A DNA stretch of 64,000 bases, from assembly GCF_001610955.1 (NCBI RefSeq), contig NZ_CP014335.1, positions 1,715,001 to 1,779,000 on the forward strand. Reading direction: 5' to 3'. Under the pieces are notes generated by a model that searched no databases, was not told the origin of the DNA, and was given only the letters and a program-made list of their open reading frames with translations. Source of the stretch: Geobacillus thermoleovorans. GTDB taxonomy: Bacteria > Bacillota > Bacilli > Bacillales > Anoxybacillaceae. Positions 9,484 to 17,467 of the stretch are shown in pieces (position 1 is the stretch's first letter; the number at the start of each line of letters is the position of its first letter). Position numbers and translations under genes: made by a program.

Positions 9484-10035
9484 TTATTCCACTATTTCTG
9501 CGCCTAGCGTATGGCGAAAATGGCGGAGCGCCCATTCGTGTCCCGCCGCGTCGAAGCTCGCGACCGCCCGCCGGTGGACGACGATGCGAAAGCCTTTATT
9601 GTATGCATCGACCGCCGTATGGAGGACGCAAATATCGGTGCAGCAGCCGACCAAATGCACTTCCGTGATGCCTCTCTCGCGCAATTTCAGCTCCAAATCG
9701 GTCCCGGCGAACGCGCTGTAGCGCGTTTTGTCCATCCAGTAGACGTTGTCTTTATGCTTATTTGCTTGATACACCTCTTCGAGCTCCCCGTACAGCTTTC
9801 GGCCCTCCGTCCCTTCAATGTTATGCGGCGGAAACAGCTTCGTTTCCGGATGGTAGTGATCTCCCGCCACATGTTTGTCAATGGCGAAGACAACAAAATC
9901 TCCACGATCGATAAACTGTTTCGTCACCCGTACAAGTTCTTCTTCAATCGCCTGCCCCGGCTTCCCGCATGTGAGCGCGCCATGATCGGCGATAAAATCG
10001 ACGGTGTAGTCGATGTTAATGAGTGCTCTCTTCAT
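9484..10035 (-). CDS. pncA: Nicotinamidase (isochorismatase-like cysteine hydrolase)
   Basis: A 183-residue cysteine hydrolase that converts nicotinamide to nicotinate. The catalytic Asp is in NIDYTVDF at the N-terminus, the Lys in the MDKTRYSAF region, and the nucleophilic Cys lies in HLVGCCTDICVLHTA. The histidine-rich segment KHVAGDHYHPE provides metal ligands. ATG 10035 has a good GGAGGG site; the longer in-frame start at 10083 has none. Paired with pncB immediately downstream, it completes nicotinamide recycling. Confidence 0.93.
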   Translation of the reverse strand: MKRALINIDYTVDFIADHGALTCGKPGQAIEEELVRVTKQFIDRGDFVVFAIDKHVAGDHYHPETKLFPPHNIEGTEGRKLYGELEEVYQANKHKDNVYWMDKTRYSAFAGTDLELKLRERGITEVHLVGCCTDICVLHTAVDAYNKGFRIVVHRRAVASFDAAGHEWALRHFRHTLGAEIVE

Positions 10036-10159
10036 GAAAATCCCTCCTGCGTGTTTGTCTAACAAACGGGTCTTGCTGTACATTGCCGCTGCTATACTTT
10101 TACTCTACTCCAGCATGCAAAATCTGGGCAAGCAGAAGATTGCATAAGAAAGCGAGCCG

Positions 10160-10444
10160 ATGATGCAAAACTCGCCTTCCATCGCTCAGCGGAAAAGTGA
10201 TTCCTTTCTGACGAATGGTTTTTACGAATATTTACAAAAACAGAAAGTAGGATATGCCGATATGATCCCCCTTTTTTTCAATATCGTTTTTTTGCTCGTG
10301 CTTCTTGCCGTCGGTTTATCCGTCGTCTTCCTGAATAAATTTGCGTCAAACCGGATTCGCATGATCAGCTACACTGAGCCTCTCCGTTGGGTGCCGTTCA
10401 ACAATTATCAGCTGAATCAAATCAACAAAGCGGCGCAACCATAA
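10160..10444 (+). CDS. Small single-pass membrane protein, unknown function
   Basis: A 94-residue ORF with one strong membrane segment (about residues 37-61, IPLFFN to VVFLNKF) followed by a basic and polar tail ending NQINKAAQP. No family was recognised. The ribosome site before ATG 10160 is weak. An internal ATG at 10262 with GTAGGA upstream would give a 60-residue form that starts right at the membrane segment. It is convergent with yidC2 and shares a perfect terminator with it, which supports a transcribed gene. Function unknown. Confidence 0.55.
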   Translation: MMQNSPSIAQRKSDSFLTNGFYEYLQKQKVGYADMIPLFFNIVFLLVLLAVGLSVVFLNKFASNRIRMISYTEPLRWVPFNNYQLNQINKAAQP

Positions 10445-10454
10445 GCGCAAAGCG

Positions 10455-10491
10455 AAAATCCCGCGCCTGCTTGAAGCAGGCGCGGGATTTT
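10455..10491. terminator. Perfect bidirectional terminator
   Basis: AAAATCCCGCGCCTGC and GCAGGCGCGGGATTTT form a perfect 16-bp hairpin with T-runs in both directions, serving the small membrane gene and yidC2. Confidence 0.85.
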
Positions 10492-10501
10492 CACTGATCC
10501 G

Positions 10502-11251
10502 TCAGCTATTTTCCGCCGTTTTCGCCGCTTTCAGCTGACTGCGCAAAATGAGCGACTGGATGATCGAGAAGCAGCCGCCAACCACCCAGTAAAGCGACAG
10601 CGCCGATGGGACGGAGCTGGCGCCGATAAAGATCATGACCGGCATGATGTACGACATCATCGCCATTTGCGGCATTTGTTCTTCGGCCATCGACGGCGAG
10701 AGGCGGAGCGAGATGAACGTCGTCAACGCCGCCAAAACGGGCAAAATGAAATACGGATCGCGGTGGCCAAGCTCGACCCATAGGAACGAGTGGGTTTTAA
10801 TTTCTTGCGTCCGCGAAATCGCGTAATAAAGCGCCATAAAAATCGGCATTTGAATTAACACCGGCAGGCAGCCGCTCGCCGGGTTGACGCCGTGCTTTTG
10901 GTACAGCTGCATCATTTCTTGCTGGAGCTTGCGCTGCGTTTCCGGGTCTTTGCTTTTATATTTTTCTTGCAGCTTCAACAATTCCGGACGCAGCTTTTGC
11001 ATGGCGAGTGATGCGCGGAACTGCTTCAAAATGAGCGGCAGCAAGCAAAAACGGACGATGAGCGTCAGCACGATAATGGCGATGCCGTAGTTGTCGCCAA
11101 ACCAGTGCCCAAGCGTCAAAAGGAGCTTCGACATCGGGTAGACAAAATAATGGTTCCAAATGCCTTGGCTATGTTCATTGATCGGTTCGTTGCGGTTGCA
11201 GCCGGAAAGAAGCAAGACTGCACCAAGCAGCACCAATACCCATTTTTTCAT
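10502..11251 (-). CDS. yidC2: Membrane protein insertase YidC/OxaA family lipoprotein
   Basis: A 249-residue YidC homologue that inserts and folds membrane proteins alone or with SecYEG. It begins with a lipoprotein signal (lipobox LLSGC), then a periplasmic-side helix and the conserved five-helix core: NYGIAIIVLTLIVRFCLLPL with the hydrophilic-groove Arg, the cytoplasmic coiled-coil hairpin with MQKLRPELLKLQEKYK, and QMPIFMALYYAI. The start ATG 11251 follows AAGGAGGG, but that site can be buried in a stem (separate entry). Because the preceding short ORF resembles mifM, I read this as the second, inducible YidC (YqjG-type) rather than SpoIIIJ; the paralogue assignment is inference. Confidence 0.93.
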   Translation of the reverse strand: MKKWVLVLLGAVLLLSGCNRNEPINEHSQGIWNHYFVYPMSKLLLTLGHWFGDNYGIAIIVLTLIVRFCLLPLILKQFRASLAMQKLRPELLKLQEKYKSKDPETQRKLQQEMMQLYQKHGVNPASGCLPVLIQMPIFMALYYAISRTQEIKTHSFLWVELGHRDPYFILPVLAALTTFISLRLSPSMAEEQMPQMAMMSYIMPVMIFIGASSVPSALSLYWVVGGCFSIIQSLILRSQLKAAKTAENS

Positions 11252-11315
11252 GAAAAGCCCTCCTTACTATCATGTTGCAAAATCATGCCGTTTCATCATA
11301 AAGGAAAGGGCCTTC
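11252..11315 (-). promoter_or_regulatory. Stem-loop sequestering the yidC2 Shine-Dalgarno
   Basis: On the minus strand the left arm GAAGGCCCTTTCCTT (11315-11301) can pair with AAGGAGGGCTTTTC (11265-11252), which contains the ribosome site of yidC2. Pairing is nearly complete apart from a small bulge. The left arm coincides with the last codons of the upstream ORF, so a ribosome paused there would hold the stem open. Pairing was judged by eye, without energy calculation. Confidence 0.7.
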
Positions 11316-11562
11316 CATCCTCATCCGTTCGGCTTGTCCGTTCCCGAACGGGAATTTTCCGCCGCTGCGGCAAAAACAGCGGGCGCCATGGAAGCGCCGC
11401 TCGTTCGGCGCCTCCTCCCGCCTCCCGCTCGCGAACCGAGGCCAACGCCGGCTCGTAAAACAATGATTTCGCTGTCCGATGTGCGCCCATATACCCTTTC
11501 ATGATGATCCATAACGCGCCGACAAGCGACATATACACAAGCAAATCAATAGGCGCTTCCAT
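11296..11562 (-). CDS. MifM-like regulatory nascent-chain (arrest) peptide, candidate
   Basis: An 88-residue ORF directly upstream of yidC2. It has one N-terminal membrane segment (residues 5-22, IDLLVYMSLVGALWIIMK), a polar Arg-rich linker, then RRKIPVRERTSRTDEDG (67-83) and only five further residues before the stop. B. subtilis MifM has the same plan: about 95 residues, N-terminal membrane segment, C-terminal basic stretch, an acidic DEEDAG-type stall site a few codons before its stop, and an SD-masking stem before yidC2. ATG 11562 has an AAGGGGGTGG site; the in-frame ATG at 11607 has none. Sequence identity to MifM is low, so the call rests on architecture and position. Confidence 0.68.
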   Translation of the reverse strand: MEAPIDLLVYMSLVGALWIIMKGYMGAHRTAKSLFYEPALASVREREAGGGAERAALPWRPLFLPQRRKIPVRERTSRTDEDGRPFPL

Positions 11563-11647
11563 GCGTCCCGTCCACCCCCTTTTGCCCCGTCCATCTTCTC
11601 TTCTCATACAATAGCAAACTTTCCATCAAAAGAAAAGCAACAATTGA

Positions 11648-14600
11648 TCACATCCGCTCCAAGCGGTGAAATGCCGGCTCGTCAGCCGCCAACATGGCGA
11701 GCTCTCCGCTTTCATCAGCCGAAAATGCCGCCTCAAGCTCTTGCTTCGCCTCATCGAAGCGTCCAAGCAGCGCGAGACAGCGGGCTCGTTCGTAGCGAAG
11801 TCGAGCATCTTTGGCCATATGGACGCACCGTTCAATGGCAGCCAAAGCCCGCTCAATGTGCCCTGCCGCTTCATAAGCAGCCGCGAGCTGCATATTCAGC
11901 TCTTCATCCTCAGGATACCAATCGGCGTAGCGCTCCCAAAGCGCCGCCGCTTCCTGATAGCGGCCCGTTTCCATATACTGTTCGCCAAGCAACATGAGCG
12001 CCTCACGGGCGAGCGGTTCTTCCGCCACGATCGCCTCCAGCTGCCGCTCGGCTTTCTCGTGCTGCCCTTCTTGAAGCCAAACGACCGCCTGCAACACGCG
12101 CAGTTCGACATCGTCCGGGTCATCAGCCACTAGCCGTTCAAGCCACCGCTTGGCTTCTTGGCGCTTCTTCTCATCGTCGGCCTTCAACAAGTGTTCGACG
12201 AATTCACGCGCCAATGAAGGATCCCAAACGCGGGCGAGCGCCCGGCGCCACGTTTTGATGGCATCGTCCTCCAGCTCGATCGCCGCATAGAGGCGGGCGA
12301 GCTGCCCATAGGCTTCCGCATCGCTGCGATTGAGGCGAATCGCCTCCTCATACAAATCAATGACGATCGAAAACAAGGAAAACCTGCCCATCCATTCTTT
12401 CGCTTTTGTCCACCACCGCACCGGCTCGTCGCTTTCGTTCTGTTCCTCTTCCAAATACGGAAGGAGAGCGGCGGCCGCATTCCGATAAACAACGCTTTTC
12501 GCCTCACGGCCGATCTTCAGCCGCTCCAGCCGGTGGCGCAGCTTCCCTAAGCCGCGCATCGTTTTCGGGAATAAGGCGACATATGCCGAATACAACGATT
12601 CATCGTCGGGATGGCGCACCATCAACCGCTCGAGCAGCTTGATTGCCTCTTTCGTGCGTCCTTCCCGGCTAAGCACATTCGCGTAATGACGAAGCACTTC
12701 ACTGTGATCCGGGTCAAGAGCAAGCGCCCTCTCGACCGCCGCCTTTTCTTGATCGCGGCGTCCGAGCGCTCCATATACATACCCGAGGCTGTCATAGTAC
12801 CACACATCTCCTCCACGCGGACGGGCATCGGCCAACGTCTCAAGCAGCGCCGGAGGCTCTATGATCGCTGCAAGCTGTTCGCTATCCACTCGCAGCGGAG
12901 CAAGGCGAACCGCCTGAAGCAAATGCGCGTGCTGCCGCTCTTCGTTTCCTTCTGCCTCATAGAGCGCAGCTAAGCGAAAATGGCAGAGGACAAACGACGG
13001 ATCGGCTTTGAGACACGCCTCATAATGTTGTTTCGCCTCTTGGTAGCGTCCGAGCGAGGCGCACAGCTCCGCCAGCCGGAAGAGTGAAAGCCAATGGCCC
13101 ATGGCGGCGGCTTCTCGGTAAAACGCCATGGCCTTGGACGGCCGGCCTTGCCGCTCATAAAGGACGCCGAGAGCGGAATGGGCCGAAGCGAGTTTCGGGC
13201 GAGCCGAGACAAGCTGTTTCAAAAACGCCCGGCCGCGCTCTCGAAGAGTTGGCGTTGTCAGCTGGTCGATGTAAAACTCGTACGCTTCTTCGGCATCAAA
13301 CTCGGCGAGGCGCAGCCCTTCCTCCAACCACGACAGCGCCGTCTCGCGTCCTTCCTCCTCATCGGCGAAACCGTGGGCGATGAGCCATTTGCCTGCATTG
13401 AGCCAATATTCGCTGTTGTTGGCAAAACGGGTGCGCTGCTTGATTACATACCGGCGCGCCGCTTCCACATCCCCGCGCTCCGCGAGGGCGGCCGCCAAGC
13501 CTAGATGGGCAAACACGTCATCGCTGTCATGGCGGATCGCCTCTTCGTAGCACGAAACCGCTTGTTCCGCCTCTCCTTCCTCCATATAGAGATCGCCAAG
13601 GCGGACGTAAAGCGGCGCCAACCGCCAGGCGGCGGCCAATCCCTCTTCCAACACCGCTTTCGCTTTTTCCCGATCACCGTCGTCATCATACAAGTCAGCC
13701 AACATCAAATACGGGTACGGTTCCTGCGGGTCGAGCGCTTTGGCGACGCAAAAGCCGCGTTCCGCCTTGCGCCGGCGGCCGAGCTCCCGATCGCAGCGGG
13801 CCCGCTCATACCAAAGCTGGGCATCCCGCCGTTCGCGGCGCACAAGACGATCAAACCAGGCGCGCGCTTCGGCAAACCGCTTCGCGTGGAACAACAGCAC
13901 ACCATGGTTCGTTTCGATAAACAAATCGCCCGGATATAAGCTGACCGCTACGCGCGAAGAGATGAGCCCTTTTTCGATATGACCGGCGTACGCCGAGGCG
14001 AGTCCGAAATAGCTCCACACTTCCGGCTGATCTGGGTCCAACTGGAGCGAGGTGCGAAAATAGCGAGCCGCCTCTTCGTAGCGGCTGGCAAAAAAGGCGA
14101 TTCGGCCGCGCAAATAATGGTAGAGCGGGCTTTGTGCCTTTCCTTTCACCCGTTTGAGCACGTCTTCAGCCTTCTCCATTTCTTGCGTGTAGATATACGC
14201 TTTCGCCGCCATCAGCAGCAAGTCGTTATGTTCGGGATACTCGCTCAAGACGCGCCTGGTGTAATCAAACACAAGCGGCTTCGCCTCATCGCTGCTAAAA
14301 TGCTTCATGACATACAGCCATGTGTACGGGATGTGCTCATGCTTGCGCAAAAAGGCGACAAACGCGTCGAAATGCGCCTGCTCGTCCTCATCCATCTTTT
14401 CGGCCAACGCATGCAATTCGCGGAAATAGCGGTCTTCCTCTTCGGGGAGCTCGGCGGCGAGCGCCGCTTTTTCCCGGGGAAGCGCCACAATCGACAAATA
14501 ATGCGTCCCTGCATACCATTTGGCAAGCTCGTCCTCGGAAACAACAAACGGATCAAATAGATTCGGGTCTTGCACGTACAACGCCCCAAGCCGCTCGTCA

Positions 14601-15808
14601 TAGCCAAACAACACCTGCACGTGCGATGACTGTTCATAATCGACGCTTAACAGCACCGGAACGTCCTCATCAATCAGCCGCTTCCAACGAAGCGGCGAGC
14701 CGACGAAAAAGCGGCAAACAAAGCCAAGCTCTTCCAAATAATGAACCGTCGTCGACAATTTCGATCCGCGCACATCAAAAATATGTTGGGCCACTTCATC
14801 CTGCGTACGGGGGGAGCCAAGCAATCGAAGCATCATTTCCAAACTTGCCGGCACGCAATAGTTATGCTTTTGCACGACCGGCACAAGCGGCAGCACCACC
14901 GACCGTTTCCTTTGCCGCCCAAGCGCTCGGGCGTACGGCGTTTTTTCAAGCTGCGGCTCCGCTTTCACAAGCGATTCAAGCTTCTCCCATTCGTCAAGCT
15001 GGTAATACAGTTCGGCGCGCAAATGGGCGAAATAACGGCGATGCATATGAAGCGGATTCAGGCGGTCAAGTTCATCCATCGCCGCGAGCGCCTCACGGTA
15101 GGCGCGCACATCGCGCAAGCGGCGCACGCGCTCAGCGTAAAACGCCAGCACTTGCGGAAAGCGCCGCCCTCCTTCCTCCAAAACGGCAAGCGCCTCGTGG
15201 TGGCGGCCGTCAAGAGCGTACAAATCCGAAAGCAGCAAATAGCACATGTCGCCGCGCTCCGGGTCATCGAGACCGGCGCGAATCACCTGTTCGGCGCGCT
15301 TCCGGTCGCCGGTCTCGATATAAAAATAGCCCCACTTGTCATGCATCGGCACCGTCTCATAGCGGGCAACCACATCCATCCATTCGTGCGCCTCATCGAT
15401 CCGCTGCATATCCAATAAAGCGCGCACCAACGCAAACGCCGCCCGGGCGATCGATTCCCTCGGCTCCTCCACCCGGCCTTCGAGCGCTTCTGTAAGACGC
15501 GGGGTGAGCGCCTCTTCCACATCGAGCGGCCGGCGGTTCTCGAGCCACTCATCACACACCCAAGCGAGCGTCTGCAACGTATTGAACTTCCGGTGGGCGT
15601 ACCGCGCGACAAGCCCGCTATGCCGGTACATGAGCGCATAATCAAACAGCCGGATGAGCGCCCGAAACGGCTCGATGCTGTCCCATGACGCCATGAGCGG
15701 CCGCCATTGAAACAATCCCATGTTTTCTAAATGCGGCCGCACCTGGGCAAGGGCATCCACGATTCGTTTTTCTTCAACGAGCAATGCGATCGGTTTGATA
15801 TGATTCAT
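11648..15808 (-). CDS. Giant TPR protein with embedded C39-like peptidase domain
   Basis: A 1386-residue protein with no signal peptide or membrane span, so presumably cytosolic. Residues 1-300 and about 460-1386 are dense tetratricopeptide repeats (recurring A..Y...G....A). Residues about 305-445 form a papain-like C39-type domain: Q313 and C318 in QKHNYCVPASLEMM, H396 in SSHVQVLFGYDE, and D414 in YVQDPN give a complete Gln-Cys-His-Asp set. C39 domains usually cut double-glycine leaders of peptides on ABC exporters, but no exporter or peptide gene is nearby. TPR arrays bind proteins, so a protease recruited to a specific partner is plausible inference. Function not known. Confidence 0.88.
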   Translation of the reverse strand: MNHIKPIALLVEEKRIVDALAQVRPHLENMGLFQWRPLMASWDSIEPFRALIRLFDYALMYRHSGLVARYAHRKFNTLQTLAWVCDEWLENRRPLDVEEALTPRLTEALEGRVEEPRESIARAAFALVRALLDMQRIDEAHEWMDVVARYETVPMHDKWGYFYIETGDRKRAEQVIRAGLDDPERGDMCYLLLSDLYALDGRHHEALAVLEEGGRRFPQVLAFYAERVRRLRDVRAYREALAAMDELDRLNPLHMHRRYFAHLRAELYYQLDEWEKLESLVKAEPQLEKTPYARALGRQRKRSVVLPLVPVVQKHNYCVPASLEMMLRLLGSPRTQDEVAQHIFDVRGSKLSTTVHYLEELGFVCRFFVGSPLRWKRLIDEDVPVLLSVDYEQSSHVQVLFGYDERLGALYVQDPNLFDPFVVSEDELAKWYAGTHYLSIVALPREKAALAAELPEEEDRYFRELHALAEKMDEDEQAHFDAFVAFLRKHEHIPYTWLYVMKHFSSDEAKPLVFDYTRRVLSEYPEHNDLLLMAAKAYIYTQEMEKAEDVLKRVKGKAQSPLYHYLRGRIAFFASRYEEAARYFRTSLQLDPDQPEVWSYFGLASAYAGHIEKGLISSRVAVSLYPGDLFIETNHGVLLFHAKRFAEARAWFDRLVRRERRDAQLWYERARCDRELGRRRKAERGFCVAKALDPQEPYPYLMLADLYDDDGDREKAKAVLEEGLAAAWRLAPLYVRLGDLYMEEGEAEQAVSCYEEAIRHDSDDVFAHLGLAAALAERGDVEAARRYVIKQRTRFANNSEYWLNAGKWLIAHGFADEEEGRETALSWLEEGLRLAEFDAEEAYEFYIDQLTTPTLRERGRAFLKQLVSARPKLASAHSALGVLYERQGRPSKAMAFYREAAAMGHWLSLFRLAELCASLGRYQEAKQHYEACLKADPSFVLCHFRLAALYEAEGNEERQHAHLLQAVRLAPLRVDSEQLAAIIEPPALLETLADARPRGGDVWYYDSLGYVYGALGRRDQEKAAVERALALDPDHSEVLRHYANVLSREGRTKEAIKLLERLMVRHPDDESLYSAYVALFPKTMRGLGKLRHRLERLKIGREAKSVVYRNAAAALLPYLEEEQNESDEPVRWWTKAKEWMGRFSLFSIVIDLYEEAIRLNRSDAEAYGQLARLYAAIELEDDAIKTWRRALARVWDPSLAREFVEHLLKADDEKKRQEAKRWLERLVADDPDDVELRVLQAVVWLQEGQHEKAERQLEAIVAEEPLAREALMLLGEQYMETGRYQEAAALWERYADWYPEDEELNMQLAAAYEAAGHIERALAAIERCVHMAKDARLRYERARCLALLGRFDEAKQELEAAFSADESGELAMLAADEPAFHRLERM

Positions 15809-15907
15809 ACAAAGAAAACTCCCTTATTCTTTTTCCAGCTATTTATAAGTGTAGAACAAGCCCGGCAAAACAGCCACATATTTTTTCACAAAAATACCGA
15901 CAAACAA

Positions 15908-15945
15908 AAAATGGCCTCTCCTTTGAACAGGATCAGCCATATACC
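15908..15945 (-). terminator. Terminator after monoacylglycerol lipase
   Basis: On the minus strand ATGGCTGATCCT and AGGAGAGGCCAT pair imperfectly and are followed by TTTTTTG, just beyond the stop at 15954. Confidence 0.55.
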
Positions 15946-15953
15946 GATTCGTT

Positions 15954-16706
15954 TTATCCGGCGTGCTTGGCGAAAAATTCGAGAGACCGTTCAATAATCA
16001 TCGGTTGATCGTAATCGAGCGTCGCCACATGGTAGCTGTTTCGGAGGCGGACGATCTCTTTCTCCGTCGATGAAATGCCTTGAAAGATGATGTCGGCGTT
16101 TCCCGGCGGCACGACGTGATCTTCGTCGGAGACAAAAATCAACGCCGGACAGACGATGCGATCGAGTTTCGCTTTTGTCTGTGCCATCAGCCTAGCCAGC
16201 TGAAGAAGCGAAGCGGTCGGCGTTTTCTCGTATGCCAGCTCTTTCACATCCGGATTTTTCAAGTCCGAACCGATCGAATCCAGATACCTCGGCAGCTCGC
16301 CCCCGCCCGTCATCCCGGCGGCGATGGCCGGGATGTCGACAGCGGCGTTAATCGGCACGATGCCGCAGATGTCTGGGTGATGTTCCGCCAAATAAAGCGT
16401 GAGCGTCCCGCCCATCGACAGCCCGGTGACAAAAATGGTTTGGCATCGTTGTTTCAGCCATCCATATCCTTCTTCGACCGAGGCGACCCAATCGTGGAAC
16501 GTCGTCCGTTCCATGTCTTCGTAATGCGTTCCGTGCCCTTTTAAGCGCGGCAGGCAAACGGTATAGCCGGCTTTCGCATACGCTTCAGCGAGCGGGCGCA
16601 TGCTGTGGGGCGTGCCGGTGAATCCGTGCACGAGCAGCACCCCGACCGGCCCGTTTTCGGCGTAAAACGGCTCGGCGCCCGAGAGCACCGGATATTGTTC
16701 GCTCAT
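15954..16706 (-). CDS. Monoacylglycerol lipase (alpha/beta hydrolase)
   Basis: A 250-residue alpha/beta hydrolase that cleaves monoacylglycerols. The nucleophile elbow is G95-L-S97-M-G99, with D196 in SDEDH and H226 in NSYHVATL completing the triad. The oxyanion motif HGFTGTPHSM is at residues 27-36. This numbering and the overall sequence correspond to the characterised thermostable bMGL of Bacillus sp. H-257, so the substrate assignment is unusually firm for an esterase. No signal peptide, so cytosolic. Single gene with a GGGGGAGAGG site. Confidence 0.94.
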   Translation of the reverse strand: MSEQYPVLSGAEPFYAENGPVGVLLVHGFTGTPHSMRPLAEAYAKAGYTVCLPRLKGHGTHYEDMERTTFHDWVASVEEGYGWLKQRCQTIFVTGLSMGGTLTLYLAEHHPDICGIVPINAAVDIPAIAAGMTGGGELPRYLDSIGSDLKNPDVKELAYEKTPTASLLQLARLMAQTKAKLDRIVCPALIFVSDEDHVVPPGNADIIFQGISSTEKEIVRLRNSYHVATLDYDQPMIIERSLEFFAKHAG

Positions 16707-16792
16707 CTTCCTCTCCCCCTTATCTAGTCAAATCCGTTCCTCTCACTATATTCGCCGCCGCACCTCTTTTTTCCTTTTTTGATCGGACGCCG

Positions 16793-17296
16793 TTACCACA
16801 TCGACAACCATGACCGCCACCATTCGTGAAACAAGCCGTTGACGCCAAAATAGACGAATGCGATCCAAGCGATGCCAACCAATGCTTTCTCCATCCCTTT
16901 TCCCGTCCGATAGAGCGGCACTTTCCACCGCTTGGACGAAAACGGCCAAAACAGCGGCACCCCTTGAACAGAAAAAAAGTCTTCCACAATATGAAACAAG
17001 TAGCCGAGCACGAGCCCAGCGGTAAACGGCGACGCCGAGTCGCGCCAGACGAGGGCGGCAAGCACCCCCCAGACGATGAGCGAATGCGTCATGCCGCGAT
17101 GGCCGAACGCTTCTTTTACTTTCCCCGCGACGCCGAACGAACGGCGGCCGACGTATGACGACGGCTCGTCAATGTCAGGAAGAAGGCTGCCGATGACAAG
17201 CCCCGCCGTATAGGCGGCGGTAAACGGCAGCTTTGTATGCGCGGCCGCCGCCGCGCCGAGGCATAATGTGGCAATGACATGGCTGGAGTATCGCAA
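16793..17296 (-). CDS. YdjM-like membrane-bound metal-dependent hydrolase
   Basis: A 167-residue protein of the YdjM / DUF457 family of predicted membrane-bound metal-dependent hydrolases. Typical features are SSHVIATLCLG near the start, the acidic GSLLPDIDEPSSY motif, FGHRGMTHS with conserved His and Arg, and GYLFHIVEDFFSVQGVPLFWPF. Four or so membrane segments are visible. The biochemical activity of the family is undetermined; E. coli YdjM is LexA-regulated, but no LexA site was noted here. It diverges from narG, sharing a 170-base intergenic region. Confidence 0.85.
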   Translation of the reverse strand: MRYSSHVIATLCLGAAAAAHTKLPFTAAYTAGLVIGSLLPDIDEPSSYVGRRSFGVAGKVKEAFGHRGMTHSLIVWGVLAALVWRDSASPFTAGLVLGYLFHIVEDFFSVQGVPLFWPFSSKRWKVPLYRTGKGMEKALVGIAWIAFVYFGVNGLFHEWWRSWLSMW

Positions 17297-17390
17297 CGAA
17301 ATCCCCTCAAACTTTTATCGTTTTCCCCATTATACCACAGAAAAGAATATTTGTTCGTTTCTTTGACGGATTTGTGACAATGATGCCAAG

Positions 17391-17440
17391 TGTGACAAAG
17401 TTAACATCGCGTTATTGACATCATGGCTATAGTTAAAAGT
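17391..17440 (+). promoter_or_regulatory. Class II FNR-type promoter of narGHJI
   Basis: TGTGACAAAGTTAACA (17391-17406) matches the FNR consensus TGTGA-N6-TCACA with one mismatch in the right half. A -10 TATAGT lies at 17428-17433, giving a start near 17440, so the site is centred about 41.5 bases upstream, the classic activator position for Bacillus Fnr. No good -35 box is needed or seen. Confidence 0.75.
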
Positions 17441-17467
17441 ACACAACGCTAATAAGGAGTGAAGCAA

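Noticed and set aside
11605-11650. Precise promoter for the MifM-like ORF
   Set aside because: TTGATG and several TATTGT/TATGAG hexamers occur, but no pair has convincing spacing, so no promoter was called.
14320-15495. 391-codon plus-strand frame
   Set aside because: Antisense to the TPR-C39 gene and composed of Arg, Pro, Ala and Ser repeats typical of shadow frames.
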